Assembly: GCF_041224595.1 (NCBI RefSeq) | Contig: NZ_JBGFGN010000157.1 | Span: forward strand, 186,001-250,000 | Length of the DNA: 64,000 nucleotides | Origin: Donghicola sp041224595 | GTDB taxonomy: Bacteria > Pseudomonadota > Alphaproteobacteria > Rhodobacterales > Rhodobacteraceae | Direction: 5' to 3' | Part shown: positions 25,876 through 35,223 of the stretch, one piece after another | Layout of the letters: each line of letters begins with the position of its first letter | How positions within the stretch are numbered: the stretch's first letter is position 1 | Translations under genes and position numbers: made by a program | The notes under the pieces: model-generated | What the model saw: the letters and a program-made list of their open reading frames with translations, nothing else | Told to the model about the DNA's origin: nothing | Database searches by the model: none

Positions 25876-27099
25876 CTATTGCCGGATCAATTGCCCTTCT
25901 GCGGCGTCTGCAATCGCCCACTCTAGAATTGCCGCCGTAATCGCCGTAGCGGTACGCGCTCGCCATTCTGGATTGGTGATGTTGGCGCGATCCCGATCCG
26001 AAGACAGGAAGCCGACTTCAAGCAGAACGGACGGGATATCCGCAGCCTTGAGGACCGAGAACCCCGCCCCGCGCAGTGGGCGCGAATGCAGCGGATTGCC
26101 ATTCTCTTTGAGCGCCTCCAGCAATTGGTTTGCCGCACGTTTCGCGCGTGGCATCGTGTCCGTCCGCGCCAAGTCCATTAGCACATGAGCGACGACATCG
26201 TCCTGCCCCGTCAGGTCTACCCCCGCCAGCAAGTCCGCCCTGTTATGCCGCTCTGCAAGTTTCTGCGAGGCCTTGTCCGAGGCTTCTTCGGCCAGAGTAT
26301 AAATGGTGGCCCCCCGCGCACCGCCGCCGTCCAAGGCATCCGCGTGCAGCGATAGGAAAAGATCCGCGCGGGCCTCGTGGGCGATTGTGACGCGGGTTTC
26401 CAAGGGGACAAATTCATCGGCCTCTCGGGTCAGGTAGACATCGACCTCGCCCGTCCGAACCAGCGTATCGCGCAGTTCCATAGCAAAGCGCAGCATCAAC
26501 TCTTTCTCATCATAACCGCCGCGCTGCGCGCCCGGGTCTACGCCGCCGTGGCCTGGGTCAATGACAACCACCAGCTTACCACTGCCGGATTGGCGCATGC
26601 GGGCCGGATCAACATCCGCGACCAAGGGCATCCCCCAGTCGGGATCGGCAGGCGCGACGGACCGCGCGGCGAAGTCCTGATGAGAGGTACGTTCAAGCGT
26701 CAGGTTCAGCTTGGCCTGCCCGGTCTCGGTATCGATCCGCAGATCAGACGACGCCAGCGCCAGAGGCCCGTCAAGATCGAGGATCATGCGTGTCCAGCCG
26801 GGTCGATACTGACCAAAGCGCGCGTCCGATACGGCGGTTGTTTGGGTAAACAGCGCGGGGTCTAGCCCGGTCCAATCGACTTCGCGAAAGTCTGCGATCA
26901 GGCGTGCGGGGTCGTCCAGCGTGAACACGCGATACGGAACCCCTTGGGTCATCCCAAGGGTCAGCGTCACCCCGCGCTCTGTGTCAGCAGCACGGGTTTC
27001 ATCCGGTAGAATACGGGCCCGCCCCGTGAAATCCTGAGCGAGCGCAGCACCAGCAAGACACAGCGCCACCACCAAACCTGTAACAATGCGAAAAATCAT
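25876..27099 (-). CDS. N-acetylmuramoyl-L-alanine amidase with AMIN domain (AmiC-like)
   Basis: A 407-residue exported zinc amidase: signal peptide (about 1-22, ending '..AGAALAQ'), an N-terminal AMIN-like targeting domain (about 40-150) and an Amidase_3 domain (about 180-400). Metal and catalytic motifs are present: 'VVVIDPGHGGVDPGA', 'EKELMLRFAMELRD', 'LFLSLHADA' and 'IPSVLLEVGFLS'. It cleaves the amide between MurNAc and the stem peptide during septum splitting. The start at 27099 is chosen because it directly precedes the signal peptide; the frame extends to 27138. Confidence 0.94.
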   Translation of the reverse strand: MIFRIVTGLVVALCLAGAALAQDFTGRARILPDETRAADTERGVTLTLGMTQGVPYRVFTLDDPARLIADFREVDWTGLDPALFTQTTAVSDARFGQYRPGWTRMILDLDGPLALASSDLRIDTETGQAKLNLTLERTSHQDFAARSVAPADPDWGMPLVADVDPARMRQSGSGKLVVVIDPGHGGVDPGAQRGGYDEKELMLRFAMELRDTLVRTGEVDVYLTREADEFVPLETRVTIAHEARADLFLSLHADALDGGGARGATIYTLAEEASDKASQKLAERHNRADLLAGVDLTGQDDVVAHVLMDLARTDTMPRAKRAANQLLEALKENGNPLHSRPLRGAGFSVLKAADIPSVLLEVGFLSSDRDRANITNPEWRARTATAITAAILEWAIADAAEGQLIRQ

Positions 27100-27208
27100 C
27101 TGCTCGGCCTCTGACCGTCTTTTCGCAAATAGATACACGGTCTGGGGGCCTTCGCAAAGTTATCATGAAGGAGAGTGTGTAAGCCCGCCTAAAGATGGCA
27201 CAAATCCG

Positions 27209-28351
27209 CTATCGGTTTGCCATGAATTCGGTCAGGCGGCGCAGGCCCTCTTCGATATCCTCAGTCGAGCGCGCGTAAGAAAACCGCAGCGTCCCTGCCC
27301 CGCGATCAGGATCGAAATCGAGGCCGGGGGTCACCGCAACGCCCGCTTTTTCCAAGATTTCGGCGCAGAAGGCGCGGCTGTCGCTGGTAATGTGGCTGAC
27401 GTCCGCGTAGACGTAAAATGCCCCATCGGGCGGCGCGATGCGGTCGAAACCTGCTTTGGGCAGGCCCTCGATCATCAGCTGGCGATTGCGCGTATAGACC
27501 TGCAGGTTCGCGTCCAACTCCTCTTTGCAATCCAGCGCCCCAAGGGCGGCGATCTGGCTGGCATGGGGGGCGCAGATGAACATGTTCTGGGCCAGACGTT
27601 CAATCCGGCGCACGTGCTCGGGCGGAACAACCATCCAACCCACGCGCCAACCAGTCATGCTGAAATACTTGGAAAAGCTGTTGATCACATAGACGTCTTC
27701 GGAATGCTGCAGCGCCGTGACCGCTTTGGCCTCGTACTCGATACCATGGTAAATCTCATCGCTGATAAAGGCGGTATTCTCGGCCTGCGCGGCATCAATG
27801 AGTGCGCCCAAAGCATCCTTGCCCAACATAGTACCCGAGGGGTTCGCGGGCGATGCGACCATCAGACCGTCCAACCCTTTGCCCACGAAATCCGATGGCA
27901 CCGGCTGATAGCGGTTCTCGGCCGCCGTTTCGAGCATCACAGGCTCGACGCTCATTGCCTTCAGGATCTGTCGATAGCTGGGATAGCCCGGCGCGCCGAT
28001 GCCAACCTTGTCCCCTGCGTCGAACAGCGCGGTGAACGCCAGCAAAAATGCCCCCGAAGAGCCCGAAGTCACCACGACCCGCGACGGGTCCAGTTCAACG
28101 TCATACCAATCGCCATAAAGCTGCGCGATCCGTGCCCGCAATTCAGGAATGCCCAAGGCAACCGTATACCCCAGCGAGCCGTTCTCCATCGCCGTCGCCA
28201 AGGCGTGGCGCGCACCAGTCGGCGCGGCGGTACTGGGTTGACCGACCTCCATGTGAATGATGTGGCGTCCGGCCTCTTCGGCACGGCGCGCGGCCTCCAT
28301 CACATCCATCACGATAAAGGGATCGACATCGCTGCGGGTTGAATTTCGCAT
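27209..28351 (-). CDS. PLP-dependent aminotransferase, class I/II
   Basis: A 380-residue fold-type I aminotransferase. The PLP-lysine segment is 'VINSFSKYFSMTGWRVGW'. Also present are 'SPANPSGTMLGKDALGALI' (the NPxG of cofactor binding), 'ISDEIYHGIEY' and C-terminal 'LRFSYARSTEDI' (the substrate-carboxylate Arg). The exact amino acid is not determinable; aspartate/aromatic-type is the usual label. GAGG lies before the ATG, and the gene is divergent from the M48 protease gene. Confidence 0.9.
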   Translation of the reverse strand: MRNSTRSDVDPFIVMDVMEAARRAEEAGRHIIHMEVGQPSTAAPTGARHALATAMENGSLGYTVALGIPELRARIAQLYGDWYDVELDPSRVVVTSGSSGAFLLAFTALFDAGDKVGIGAPGYPSYRQILKAMSVEPVMLETAAENRYQPVPSDFVGKGLDGLMVASPANPSGTMLGKDALGALIDAAQAENTAFISDEIYHGIEYEAKAVTALQHSEDVYVINSFSKYFSMTGWRVGWMVVPPEHVRRIERLAQNMFICAPHASQIAALGALDCKEELDANLQVYTRNRQLMIEGLPKAGFDRIAPPDGAFYVYADVSHITSDSRAFCAEILEKAGVAVTPGLDFDPDRGAGTLRFSYARSTEDIEEGLRRLTEFMANR

Positions 28352-28405
28352 GGGGTCCTCACTAGGGTGTTGCCAATGTCATTTCAGGCGAGGAAAGGAT
28401 CGTCA

Positions 28406-29737
28406 ATGCGCCAAGCCGCCCGCGTGCTGGCAACTGCCCTGTGCCTGTCTCTGATTGCCAGCCTTCCGGCCCGTGCCGTTGGCCTGTTGCGCGATCCCGA
28501 CATCGAACATGCGCTAAACACGATTGCTGCGCCGATCCTGAATGCCGCGGGCCTTGGCGCCAATCGCGTGAAAGTTCTGGTTGTGAACGAATCCAGTTTG
28601 AACGCCTTTGTCGTCGATGCGGAACATATTTTCATCCACGCAGGGCTTCTGTCTCGGCTTGAAAACGCCAGCCAGCTGCAATCTGTCATCGCGCACGAGG
28701 CCGCACATATCGCGAACGGTCACATGGCCCGACGTCTCACCAACATGCGCACTGCCCGCACTGCAGCAGGCATTGGTCTGGCTTTGGCTGCCGCAGCCGC
28801 TGCTGGCGGAGAAGGACGCGCCGCCACCGGACTTGCCCTTGGGACGCAATCTAGTGCGCAAAGAGTTCTCTTTGCCCACACCCGCGCCGAAGAGGCCAGC
28901 GCAGACCAAGCTGGGGTTCGTTACATGGTCAGCGCGGGCATCAATCCAGTAGGCGCTGTCGAGGTCGTCGACATCTTTCGCGGACAAGAGGCGCTGAGCG
29001 TCTCTCGCCAAGATCCCTACACACGCACGCACCCTTTGACCCAAGACCGTTTCCGCGCCTTGCAAGGGTTCGCCGCAGCGTACGGAGATCGTGCTTGGCC
29101 CGATGCGACGACCGCGAACTACTGGTTTGCGCGCGCTCAGGGCAAACTGACTGCGTTCACCCGAGCCCCCAGTTGGACCCTGCGCCGCGCGAAATCCAGC
29201 GTGACCGCAGATATCCGCCTGATGCGCGAGGCGGTCGCCTATCACCGCCAACCGAACGCAAGAAAGGCGATTGCCACAATCGACAAACTGGCCTCCGCCC
29301 GCCCCCAAGACCCCTTTGTCCACGAGCTCCGTGGCCAAATTCTGCTAGAGAGCCGTAACTTCAGCCCCGCGACAAATGCCTATGGCCGCGCAGTCAAACT
29401 GGCCCCGAATGATCCCCTGATTTTAGGCGGCTACGGGCGGTCCTTGCTGGCGCTTGACACCGCCGACAGCAACAAGCGAGCCCTCGCCGCACTGGAGAAA
29501 GCCCGCCGGATCGACCGATATAGCGCAGGCGTTCTGCGTGATCTGGGCATGGCCTATGCCCGCGCGGGACAGAACGGAATGGCCTCACTGGTGACTGCCG
29601 AACGCTATGCATTGCGCGGTCGGCTAAATGACGCTGCACTCCACGCCAAACGGGCCGAAGGTCTGCTGCCGCGCGGATCCGCCCCTTGGCAAAGGGCGCA
29701 GGATGTGCTGACTGCTGCAAAAGCCGCGCCGAAATGA
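28406..29737 (+). CDS. periplasmic M48 metalloprotease with TPR region (BepA-like)
   Basis: A 443-residue exported protein: signal peptide (about 1-24), M48 domain with 'IAHEAAHIANGH' (HExxH, H97/E98/H101) and the third-ligand region 'EEASADQAG', followed by a C-terminal helical tetratricopeptide-like region (about 270-440). BepA-type proteases check outer-membrane protein assembly. The start at 28406 has AAAGGA upstream. Its end nearly abuts the dsbA gene, giving a three-gene envelope-quality operon. Confidence 0.92.
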   Translation: MRQAARVLATALCLSLIASLPARAVGLLRDPDIEHALNTIAAPILNAAGLGANRVKVLVVNESSLNAFVVDAEHIFIHAGLLSRLENASQLQSVIAHEAAHIANGHMARRLTNMRTARTAAGIGLALAAAAAAGGEGRAATGLALGTQSSAQRVLFAHTRAEEASADQAGVRYMVSAGINPVGAVEVVDIFRGQEALSVSRQDPYTRTHPLTQDRFRALQGFAAAYGDRAWPDATTANYWFARAQGKLTAFTRAPSWTLRRAKSSVTADIRLMREAVAYHRQPNARKAIATIDKLASARPQDPFVHELRGQILLESRNFSPATNAYGRAVKLAPNDPLILGGYGRSLLALDTADSNKRALAALEKARRIDRYSAGVLRDLGMAYARAGQNGMASLVTAERYALRGRLNDAALHAKRAEGLLPRGSAPWQRAQDVLTAAKAAPK

Positions 29738-29748
29738 AAGGACGCCAC

Positions 29749-30504
29749 ATGATCCGAACTCTCGTCACCGCCAGCGCCTTGGCCCTGACCGTTGCAGGTT
29801 CTGCCGCGACCGCAGAAACCGATCTGACCAGCATGACTGACGCCGAGCGCGCGGCGTTCCGTGACGAAGTCCGCGCCTACCTTCTGGACAACCCCGAAGT
29901 CATTATGGAAGCCGTCGCCGCCCTAGAACAGCGCCAAGCCGCAGACGCCGCGAACACCGACCGTACGCTGGTTGAGACATACAGTGACGCAATCTTTGCC
30001 GATGGGCATTCATGGGTTGGCGGCAACCCAGAGGGTGACATCACCCTGGTTGAATTTCTGGATTATCGCTGCGGCTACTGCCGCAAAGCCTCTGCCGAGG
30101 TCGAGCAGCTGCTGGAGTCCGATGGGAACATCAAATTCATCGTCAAAGAGTTTCCAATCCTTGGCGAAGAGAGTGTGATCTCGTCTCGGTTTGCGCTGGC
30201 TGTACAGGCGGTCGCGGGAGACGATGCCTACAAAGAAGCGCATGACGCTCTGATCACCTACAAGGGCAGCTACGCCGAGCCTGCCCTGCGCCGCCTGGCC
30301 GAGGGGCTTGGTGTCGATCCAGATGCGGTGATCGCTGGCATGGACGCGCCCGAGATCAACCAGATCCTGCAGGCAAACCGCGAATTGGCGAACGCGCTAC
30401 AAATCAGCGGTACGCCGACATTTGTCATGGATGATACCATGTTGCGGGGGTACGTCCCACTGGCACAGATGCAGGCGATCGCAGACGACATCCGCGCACA
30501 ATGA
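29749..30504 (+). CDS. DsbA family thiol:disulfide oxidoreductase
   Basis: A 251-residue periplasmic protein: signal peptide (about 1-22), a helical N-terminal extension ('MTDAERAAFRDEVRAYLLDNPEVIMEAV', the ScsC/Com1-type region) and a thioredoxin fold with active site 'YRCGYCRK' (C108-C111) and cis-Pro loop 'ISGTPTFVMDD'. It introduces or isomerises disulfides in exported proteins. The start at 29749 has AAGGA six bases upstream. Its stop overlaps the start of a paralogue lacking the active site (ATGA). Confidence 0.93.
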   Translation: MIRTLVTASALALTVAGSAATAETDLTSMTDAERAAFRDEVRAYLLDNPEVIMEAVAALEQRQAADAANTDRTLVETYSDAIFADGHSWVGGNPEGDITLVEFLDYRCGYCRKASAEVEQLLESDGNIKFIVKEFPILGEESVISSRFALAVQAVAGDDAYKEAHDALITYKGSYAEPALRRLAEGLGVDPDAVIAGMDAPEINQILQANRELANALQISGTPTFVMDDTMLRGYVPLAQMQAIADDIRAQ

Positions 30505-31133
30505 TCCGTTGGGCCGCTGCCTTGCTGGCTGCGGCCAGCCCTGCCTGCGCGCTCGATTTCGGGGATCTGACCCCGACCGAGCGCGAGGCCCTTGGTCAGG
30601 AACTCCGTGCGCTGCTGCTTGATGAACCCGAATTGATTGAGCAAGCCCTATCGCCTGCGCGACCTGACCCCATGTCCTTTCACATCGCAGAGGACAAGCG
30701 TCGTCTGTCTTACCTACGCGAGCAAATCGCACCCCAAGATGGGGACGTGGTAATTGGACCAGCTGGCGCACCAGTCGTGACCGCGTTTCTCGGAGCCGGG
30801 GATACGTCGGCAGAGATGGCGCGGGTCCTGCGCGATCTGGCGGGCACCGCCACACCCCCTCAGATTGTTATCAAATTCTGGCCTGCCAACGACAGGGCCG
30901 CCGCGATTGGCCAACTTTATGGCACAGAGGCCCTTTGGGCAGCTTTGACAGGGCAGTCTGAGACAGATTGGGACGAAGCCGCAATAGGCGCGCGCGCCGC
31001 GAAACTAATGACGGACCGGACCGCGCTTGCAGAGGCGTTAGAGTTGGACGCCCCGCCTTTCCTGCTCATCGACGGCATCATGGTCAAAGGCCCCGTGCCC
31101 CCGATCGTCATCCAGAAATACCTCTCTAAATGA
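30501..31133 (+). CDS. degenerate DsbA-like protein without active-site cysteines
   Basis: A 210-residue protein with an N-terminal hydrophobic signal (cleaved near 'ASPACALDF') and the same helical region as the preceding gene ('LTPTEREALGQELRALLLDEPELIEQAL'). The thioredoxin-like part ends 'APPFLLIDGIMVKGPVPP', matching the cis-Pro region of its neighbour. Where the neighbour has 'YRCGYC', this one has 'GAGDTSAEM', and the mature chain has no cysteine at all. It is probably a redox-inactive chaperone or partner of the DsbA, arisen by tandem duplication. It overlaps dsbA by ATGA. Confidence 0.8.
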   Translation: MIRWAAALLAAASPACALDFGDLTPTEREALGQELRALLLDEPELIEQALSPARPDPMSFHIAEDKRRLSYLREQIAPQDGDVVIGPAGAPVVTAFLGAGDTSAEMARVLRDLAGTATPPQIVIKFWPANDRAAAIGQLYGTEALWAALTGQSETDWDEAAIGARAAKLMTDRTALAEALELDAPPFLLIDGIMVKGPVPPIVIQKYLSK

Positions 31134-31157
31134 AAAAGGGCGCATCGCTGCACCCTT
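31133..31157 (-). terminator. rho-independent terminator after ispG
   Basis: On the minus strand AAGGGTGC-AGCGAT-GCGCCCTT (8 pairs, one G-U) is followed by a T run, between the convergent dsbA-like gene and ispG. Confidence 0.75.
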
Positions 31158-31179
31158 AGATCCGTTCTATCCGAAAGCC

Positions 31180-32304
31180 TTACTCGGCAGCATCCGCCAT
31201 TTCGGCGTCGATCTCTGCCGCGCGCTTTTCGACCTGCTCCACGATGTGGTCGATCATCTTGTCATTCGACATTTTGTGGCTTTGCTGGCCCGCCAGATAA
31301 ACCATCCCGCTGCCTGCTCCGCCACCGGTAAAGCCGACATCGGTCATCAGCGCCTCGCCGGGGCCATTGACCACACAGCCGATAATCGACAGGCTCATGG
31401 GCGTTTTGATGTGTTCGAGCCGCTGCTCCAAAGCCTCGACCGTTTTGATCACGTCAAAGCCCTGACGCGCGCAGCTGGGGCAGCTGATGATGTTGACGCC
31501 GCGATGGCGCAAACCCAGCGATTTGAGGATTTCATAGCCAACCTTCACCTCTTCGACGGGGTCGGCCGACAAGCTGACCCGAATGGTGTCGCCAATCCCC
31601 ATCCACAGCAGATTGCCCAGTCCAATCGCGGACTTGATTGTGCCAGAGGTCAGACCCCCTGCCTCGGTGATGCCAAGGTGGATCGGTGCGTCCGTGGCTT
31701 CGGCAATCCCTTGGTAGGCCGCCGCAGCGAGAAAAACATCGCTGGCTTTGACGCTGATCTTGAACTCGTGGAAGTCGTTGTCCTGCAGAATCCGAATATG
31801 CTCTAGCCCGCTTTCGACCATCGCTTCGGGGCACGGCTCGCCGTATTTCTCGAGCAAGTGCTTTTCCAAAGAGCCCGCGTTCACGCCGATGCGAATTGAA
31901 CAATTGTGGTCGCGCGCTGCTTTGATCACCTCTTTGACACGGGTCTCGTCGCCAATATTACCGGGGTTGATCCGCAAACACGCTGCACCCGCCTCGGCCG
32001 CCTCGATCCCGCGTTTGTAGTGGAAATGGATATCAGCCACGATCGGAACCGGGCTTTCCTTAACGATCTCTTTCAACGCGATCGAGCTGTCGCGGTCCGG
32101 AACAGAGATACGAACGATGTCAGCGCCAGCCTCTGCGGCCGCCTGAACCTGCGCGATGGTGCCTTTGATATCGGTCGTGACCGTGTTGGTCATGGTCTGA
32201 ACCGAGATCGGAGCGTCCCCGCCCACCGGAACGTTGCCCACCATGATCTGGCGGCTCTTGCGGCGGTAAATGTTCCGCCAAGGGCGGACGTGGTTCAGGG
32301 ACAT
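31180..32304 (-). CDS. ispG: 4-hydroxy-3-methylbut-2-enyl-diphosphate synthase
   Basis: A 374-residue Fe-S enzyme of the MEP isoprenoid pathway. It has 'RRKSRQIMVGNVPVGGDAPISVQTMTNT' at the N-terminus and the C-terminal cluster ligands 'ISCPSCARQGFDV' and 'SIIGCVVNGPGE' (three Cys for the 4Fe-4S cluster). It reduces MEcPP to HMBPP. An in-frame GTG at 32310 is possible, but GGAG spacing favours ATG 32304. It follows the RodZ-like gene, a neighbour pair found widely in proteobacteria. Confidence 0.97.
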   Translation of the reverse strand: MSLNHVRPWRNIYRRKSRQIMVGNVPVGGDAPISVQTMTNTVTTDIKGTIAQVQAAAEAGADIVRISVPDRDSSIALKEIVKESPVPIVADIHFHYKRGIEAAEAGAACLRINPGNIGDETRVKEVIKAARDHNCSIRIGVNAGSLEKHLLEKYGEPCPEAMVESGLEHIRILQDNDFHEFKISVKASDVFLAAAAYQGIAEATDAPIHLGITEAGGLTSGTIKSAIGLGNLLWMGIGDTIRVSLSADPVEEVKVGYEILKSLGLRHRGVNIISCPSCARQGFDVIKTVEALEQRLEHIKTPMSLSIIGCVVNGPGEALMTDVGFTGGGAGSGMVYLAGQQSHKMSNDKMIDHIVEQVEKRAAEIDAEMADAAE

Positions 32305-32399
32305 GGGCACGCACTCCGGGTTAATCAGAAGTCGTGCAACAAATAGGGCTGATAGGGCTGGGGTGCAATCATCCCCTGCCCCAGATCAGAACAAGTTTA

Positions 32400-33647
32400 T
32401 CAGTCAGCGGTGGTTTGCTGAGGCGCTGGTGTATCCGCCAGCGCCAGTTCGGCGACGACTTTGGCCAGATCCTGATCATTGTCGAGCGAGGCGACGGAAT
32501 AAGTCTGCGACAGGCTCTCGCTATCGAGCGCGAGATTTTTGGTTACCACGCCCCGATCACCGGCAGGGCCAAAATGCGTGCCATTGATGTCAAAGTAGAC
32601 CGCGCCGGATTCGCCAACACGGATGGTGGGCGCCTCTTCGGTTTGGGGCACTTCGTAGCTGTCACCGCCGTTCATAATGCCCTCAAAAATAACCGAGCCA
32701 TCGGCGGCGCGCACACGTACCCAAGCAGGGCGAACCGCGACCACGGCCAAACGGGGCGGCGCGTCCGCGACAACCTGTGGCTGCGGGGCACCGACTGGCG
32801 TCATGGGCAATTCGGCAAACATATCGTCAGTAGGCTGTTCAACGACTTCTGCAATCTGTGGCAGTTCAGGCTGTGCGAACACGCCAACCGAGCGTGGATC
32901 AAGTGACGCAATCGGCGCATCACGGGGCACCAAAACTGGCACATCCAACGCTTCGGGACGATAAAGACGATCCAGAGCTTCGGCGGGTGGGTTAAAGATA
33001 CCGGCCGCGTCAGCGACAATCTCGCCCTCTTCGTCACCCTGTTCGCTCAGCGGATCAAGGTCACTGACCAGCATCGGCGTATGCTCGACCGGAGCCAGTT
33101 GAACCCGCTGAATTTCGGTAAACACGCTCCAGCCGCCAAATCCGAGCATACCGATCACAGCCAGTAGCGCGATCGATGACCCAATGGCGCCGGGCTCTAT
33201 CCCTGCAAAGATGCTCTCTTTGCCAGGGACAAAGGGCGTACCGGACTCAAGTAGCGGATCGGCATTCATGCGGCGCGCGCGCGGCGCGGGGATCCCGTCA
33301 CGCTTGCGCGACGATGCTTCGGGTGCCATGCCATGCGCCGTCGAGAAGCCGCTTTCCTTACAAAAGGCCGCGAATACAACATCAGGCTCCAACCCCAAAT
33401 AGCGGGCGTAGGAGCGCACGTATCCTGCAATAAAACCGGGGGTATCGAAAACGCTTGGATCGCAGTTTTCGATGGCAGCAATGTAAGAAGCTTTGATGCG
33501 CAGCTCTCGTTGCACGTCGAGAAGGGACTTCCCGATCGTCGCGCGTTCGCCACGCAGCACATCCCCAAGCCGCAGCTCAAAGTCGTCGAACCCCTTGGGG
33601 TCCGAAGATTCATCCTGCGCATCACTCGACTGGGATTTGAAACGCAT
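32400..33647 (-). CDS. RodZ-like helix-turn-helix membrane protein
   Basis: About 415 residues: an N-terminal cytoplasmic HTH_25 domain ('LGDVLRGERATIGKSLLDVQRELRIKASYIAAIENC'), a linker, one membrane helix near the middle ('IGSSIALLAVIGMLGFGGW'), a long acidic/Pro-rich periplasmic linker and a C-terminal DUF4115 domain ('AWVRVRAADGSVIFEGIMNGGDSYEVP'). This is the RodZ architecture; RodZ connects MreB to the elongation machinery. The linker is long compared with the E. coli protein. The start is weakly defined; the frame is open to 33695. Confidence 0.87.
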   Translation of the reverse strand: MRFKSQSSDAQDESSDPKGFDDFELRLGDVLRGERATIGKSLLDVQRELRIKASYIAAIENCDPSVFDTPGFIAGYVRSYARYLGLEPDVVFAAFCKESGFSTAHGMAPEASSRKRDGIPAPRARRMNADPLLESGTPFVPGKESIFAGIEPGAIGSSIALLAVIGMLGFGGWSVFTEIQRVQLAPVEHTPMLVSDLDPLSEQGDEEGEIVADAAGIFNPPAEALDRLYRPEALDVPVLVPRDAPIASLDPRSVGVFAQPELPQIAEVVEQPTDDMFAELPMTPVGAPQPQVVADAPPRLAVVAVRPAWVRVRAADGSVIFEGIMNGGDSYEVPQTEEAPTIRVGESGAVYFDINGTHFGPAGDRGVVTKNLALDSESLSQTYSVASLDNDQDLAKVVAELALADTPAPQQTTAD

Positions 33648-33767
33648 ACCCAAATTTACTGCCCTACTTACCTGATTCCGACACGGCAAACACACTTTTG
33701 ATTCGCCGTGATCTGTTATTAGGGCAAAGTTACCACACTGCGTAGGAGAATTCAGCGCAGGACTTGA

Positions 33768-34991
33768 TTAAGCGCTTAATTCGGCACGATTCAGCGCACA
33801 ATGAGACCAGAGATCGTCCATTGCCCGGACCAAAGCGTCCATTTCCTTGGGGCCATGCACCGGAGACGGGGTGAATCGCAGCCTTTCGGTCCCACGCGGA
33901 ACGGTGGGGAAGTTGATAGGCTGCACGTAGATCCCGTACTGCTCAAGTAACATGTCAGAGAGCATCTTGCACTTGACCGGGTTGCCCACGTGCACTGGCA
34001 CAATGTGGCTGTCGTGGTCGATCAGGGGCAAGCCCATCGCCTTCAGGCGGGCCTTCAGGATCTTGGCTTGGGTCTGATGTGCATCACGGATTGACTGATC
34101 CTCTTTCAGAACAGCGATGCTTGCTGCAGCGCCTGCCGCCACAACGGGGGGCAGCGAGGTGGTGAAGATGAAGCCAGGCGCATAGGAACGGATCGCATCA
34201 CACATCTTTTCCGATGCCGCGATGTAGCCACCGTGGACGCCAAATGCTTTGCCCAGAGTGCCGTTAATAATATCAAGACGATCCAAAAGTCCGTCGCGTT
34301 CTGCAACACCGCCACCGCGGGGACCGTACATGCCAACGGCGTGCACTTCGTCCAGATATGTCAGTGCGCCGAACTCTTCGGCCAGATCGCACAGCTCAAC
34401 GATGGGGCCAAAGTCGCCGTCCATAGAGTAGACCGATTCAAACGCGATCAGCTTGGGCGCGTTGGGATCGTCGGCTTCCAGCAGCTCGCGCAGGTGCGCG
34501 ACGTCGTTGTGACGGAACACGCGCTTGGCACCACCGTTGCGGCGAATACCCTCGATCATCGAGGCGTGGTTCAGCTCGTCCGAGTAAATGATCAGGCCGG
34601 GGAATAGCTTGGGCAGGGTCGAAAGAGTCGCGTCGTTTGCGATGTACGCGCTGGTGAACAGCAGCGCCGCCTCTTTCTGGTGCAGGTCAGCCAGCTCGGC
34701 CTCAAGACGCTTGTGGTAGACAGTGGTGCCCGAGATGTTGCGGGTGCCGCCCGAACCGGCGCCGGTGGCGTCCAGCGCTTCGTGCATTGCTTCCAGCACC
34801 TTAGGATGTTGGCCCATGCCTAGGTAATCGTTGCCACACCACACAGTGATGTTCTGCTCCGAACCATCCTCCTTGCGCCATACGGCGTGGGGATAATTGC
34901 CTTTGCGGCGTTCGATATCGATGAAGGTCCGGTAGCGACCTTCTTCATGCAGGCGGTTCAGAGCTACGTCGAGCTGTTGGGTGTAGTCCAC
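33768..34991 (-). CDS. hemA: 5-aminolevulinate synthase
   Basis: A 407-residue PLP enzyme of the alpha-oxoamine synthase family. It begins 'MDYTQQLDVALNRLHEEGRYRTFIDIER' and has 'CGNDYLGMGQHPKVLEAM', 'VYSMDGDFGPI', 'YLDEVHAVGMYGPRGGG' and the PLP lysine in 'NGTLGKAFGVHGGY'. It condenses glycine and succinyl-CoA to 5-aminolevulinate (Shemin pathway), the first step of tetrapyrrole synthesis in alphaproteobacteria. An FNR-type box upstream suggests oxygen-dependent control. Confidence 0.97.
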   Translation of the reverse strand: MDYTQQLDVALNRLHEEGRYRTFIDIERRKGNYPHAVWRKEDGSEQNITVWCGNDYLGMGQHPKVLEAMHEALDATGAGSGGTRNISGTTVYHKRLEAELADLHQKEAALLFTSAYIANDATLSTLPKLFPGLIIYSDELNHASMIEGIRRNGGAKRVFRHNDVAHLRELLEADDPNAPKLIAFESVYSMDGDFGPIVELCDLAEEFGALTYLDEVHAVGMYGPRGGGVAERDGLLDRLDIINGTLGKAFGVHGGYIAASEKMCDAIRSYAPGFIFTTSLPPVVAAGAAASIAVLKEDQSIRDAHQTQAKILKARLKAMGLPLIDHDSHIVPVHVGNPVKCKMLSDMLLEQYGIYVQPINFPTVPRGTERLRFTPSPVHGPKEMDALVRAMDDLWSHCALNRAELSA

Positions 34992-35131
34992 CGGTGTCTC
35001 CTGTGTTTGGTTGCCGCGCCCCGCCTTTGGCGAAATGCGACATGCCTACCTAGGCATCCCGTCGATTTAGAACGGATATAGGTTACTGTTCGCGTAGGCA
35101 ACAGGCTACAAGGTGCCGCAGGTATTAGACT

Positions 35132-35145
35132 TTGATCTGCATCAA
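35132..35145. promoter_or_regulatory. FNR/FnrL box between hemA and the M20 peptidase gene
   Basis: TTGAT-CTGC-ATCAA is an exact match to the FNR consensus TTGAT-N4-ATCAA. It is about 140 bases upstream of hemA and 79 bases upstream of the divergent peptidase gene. FnrL control of hemA is known in Rhodobacter. Confidence 0.8.
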
Positions 35146-35223
35146 CGTGCTTGACCGGACCGTGACTGGACAGTCCGACGCCGACTGTTAGGGTCGCCTC
35201 CAGTAATATTCTGGAGATTCACG

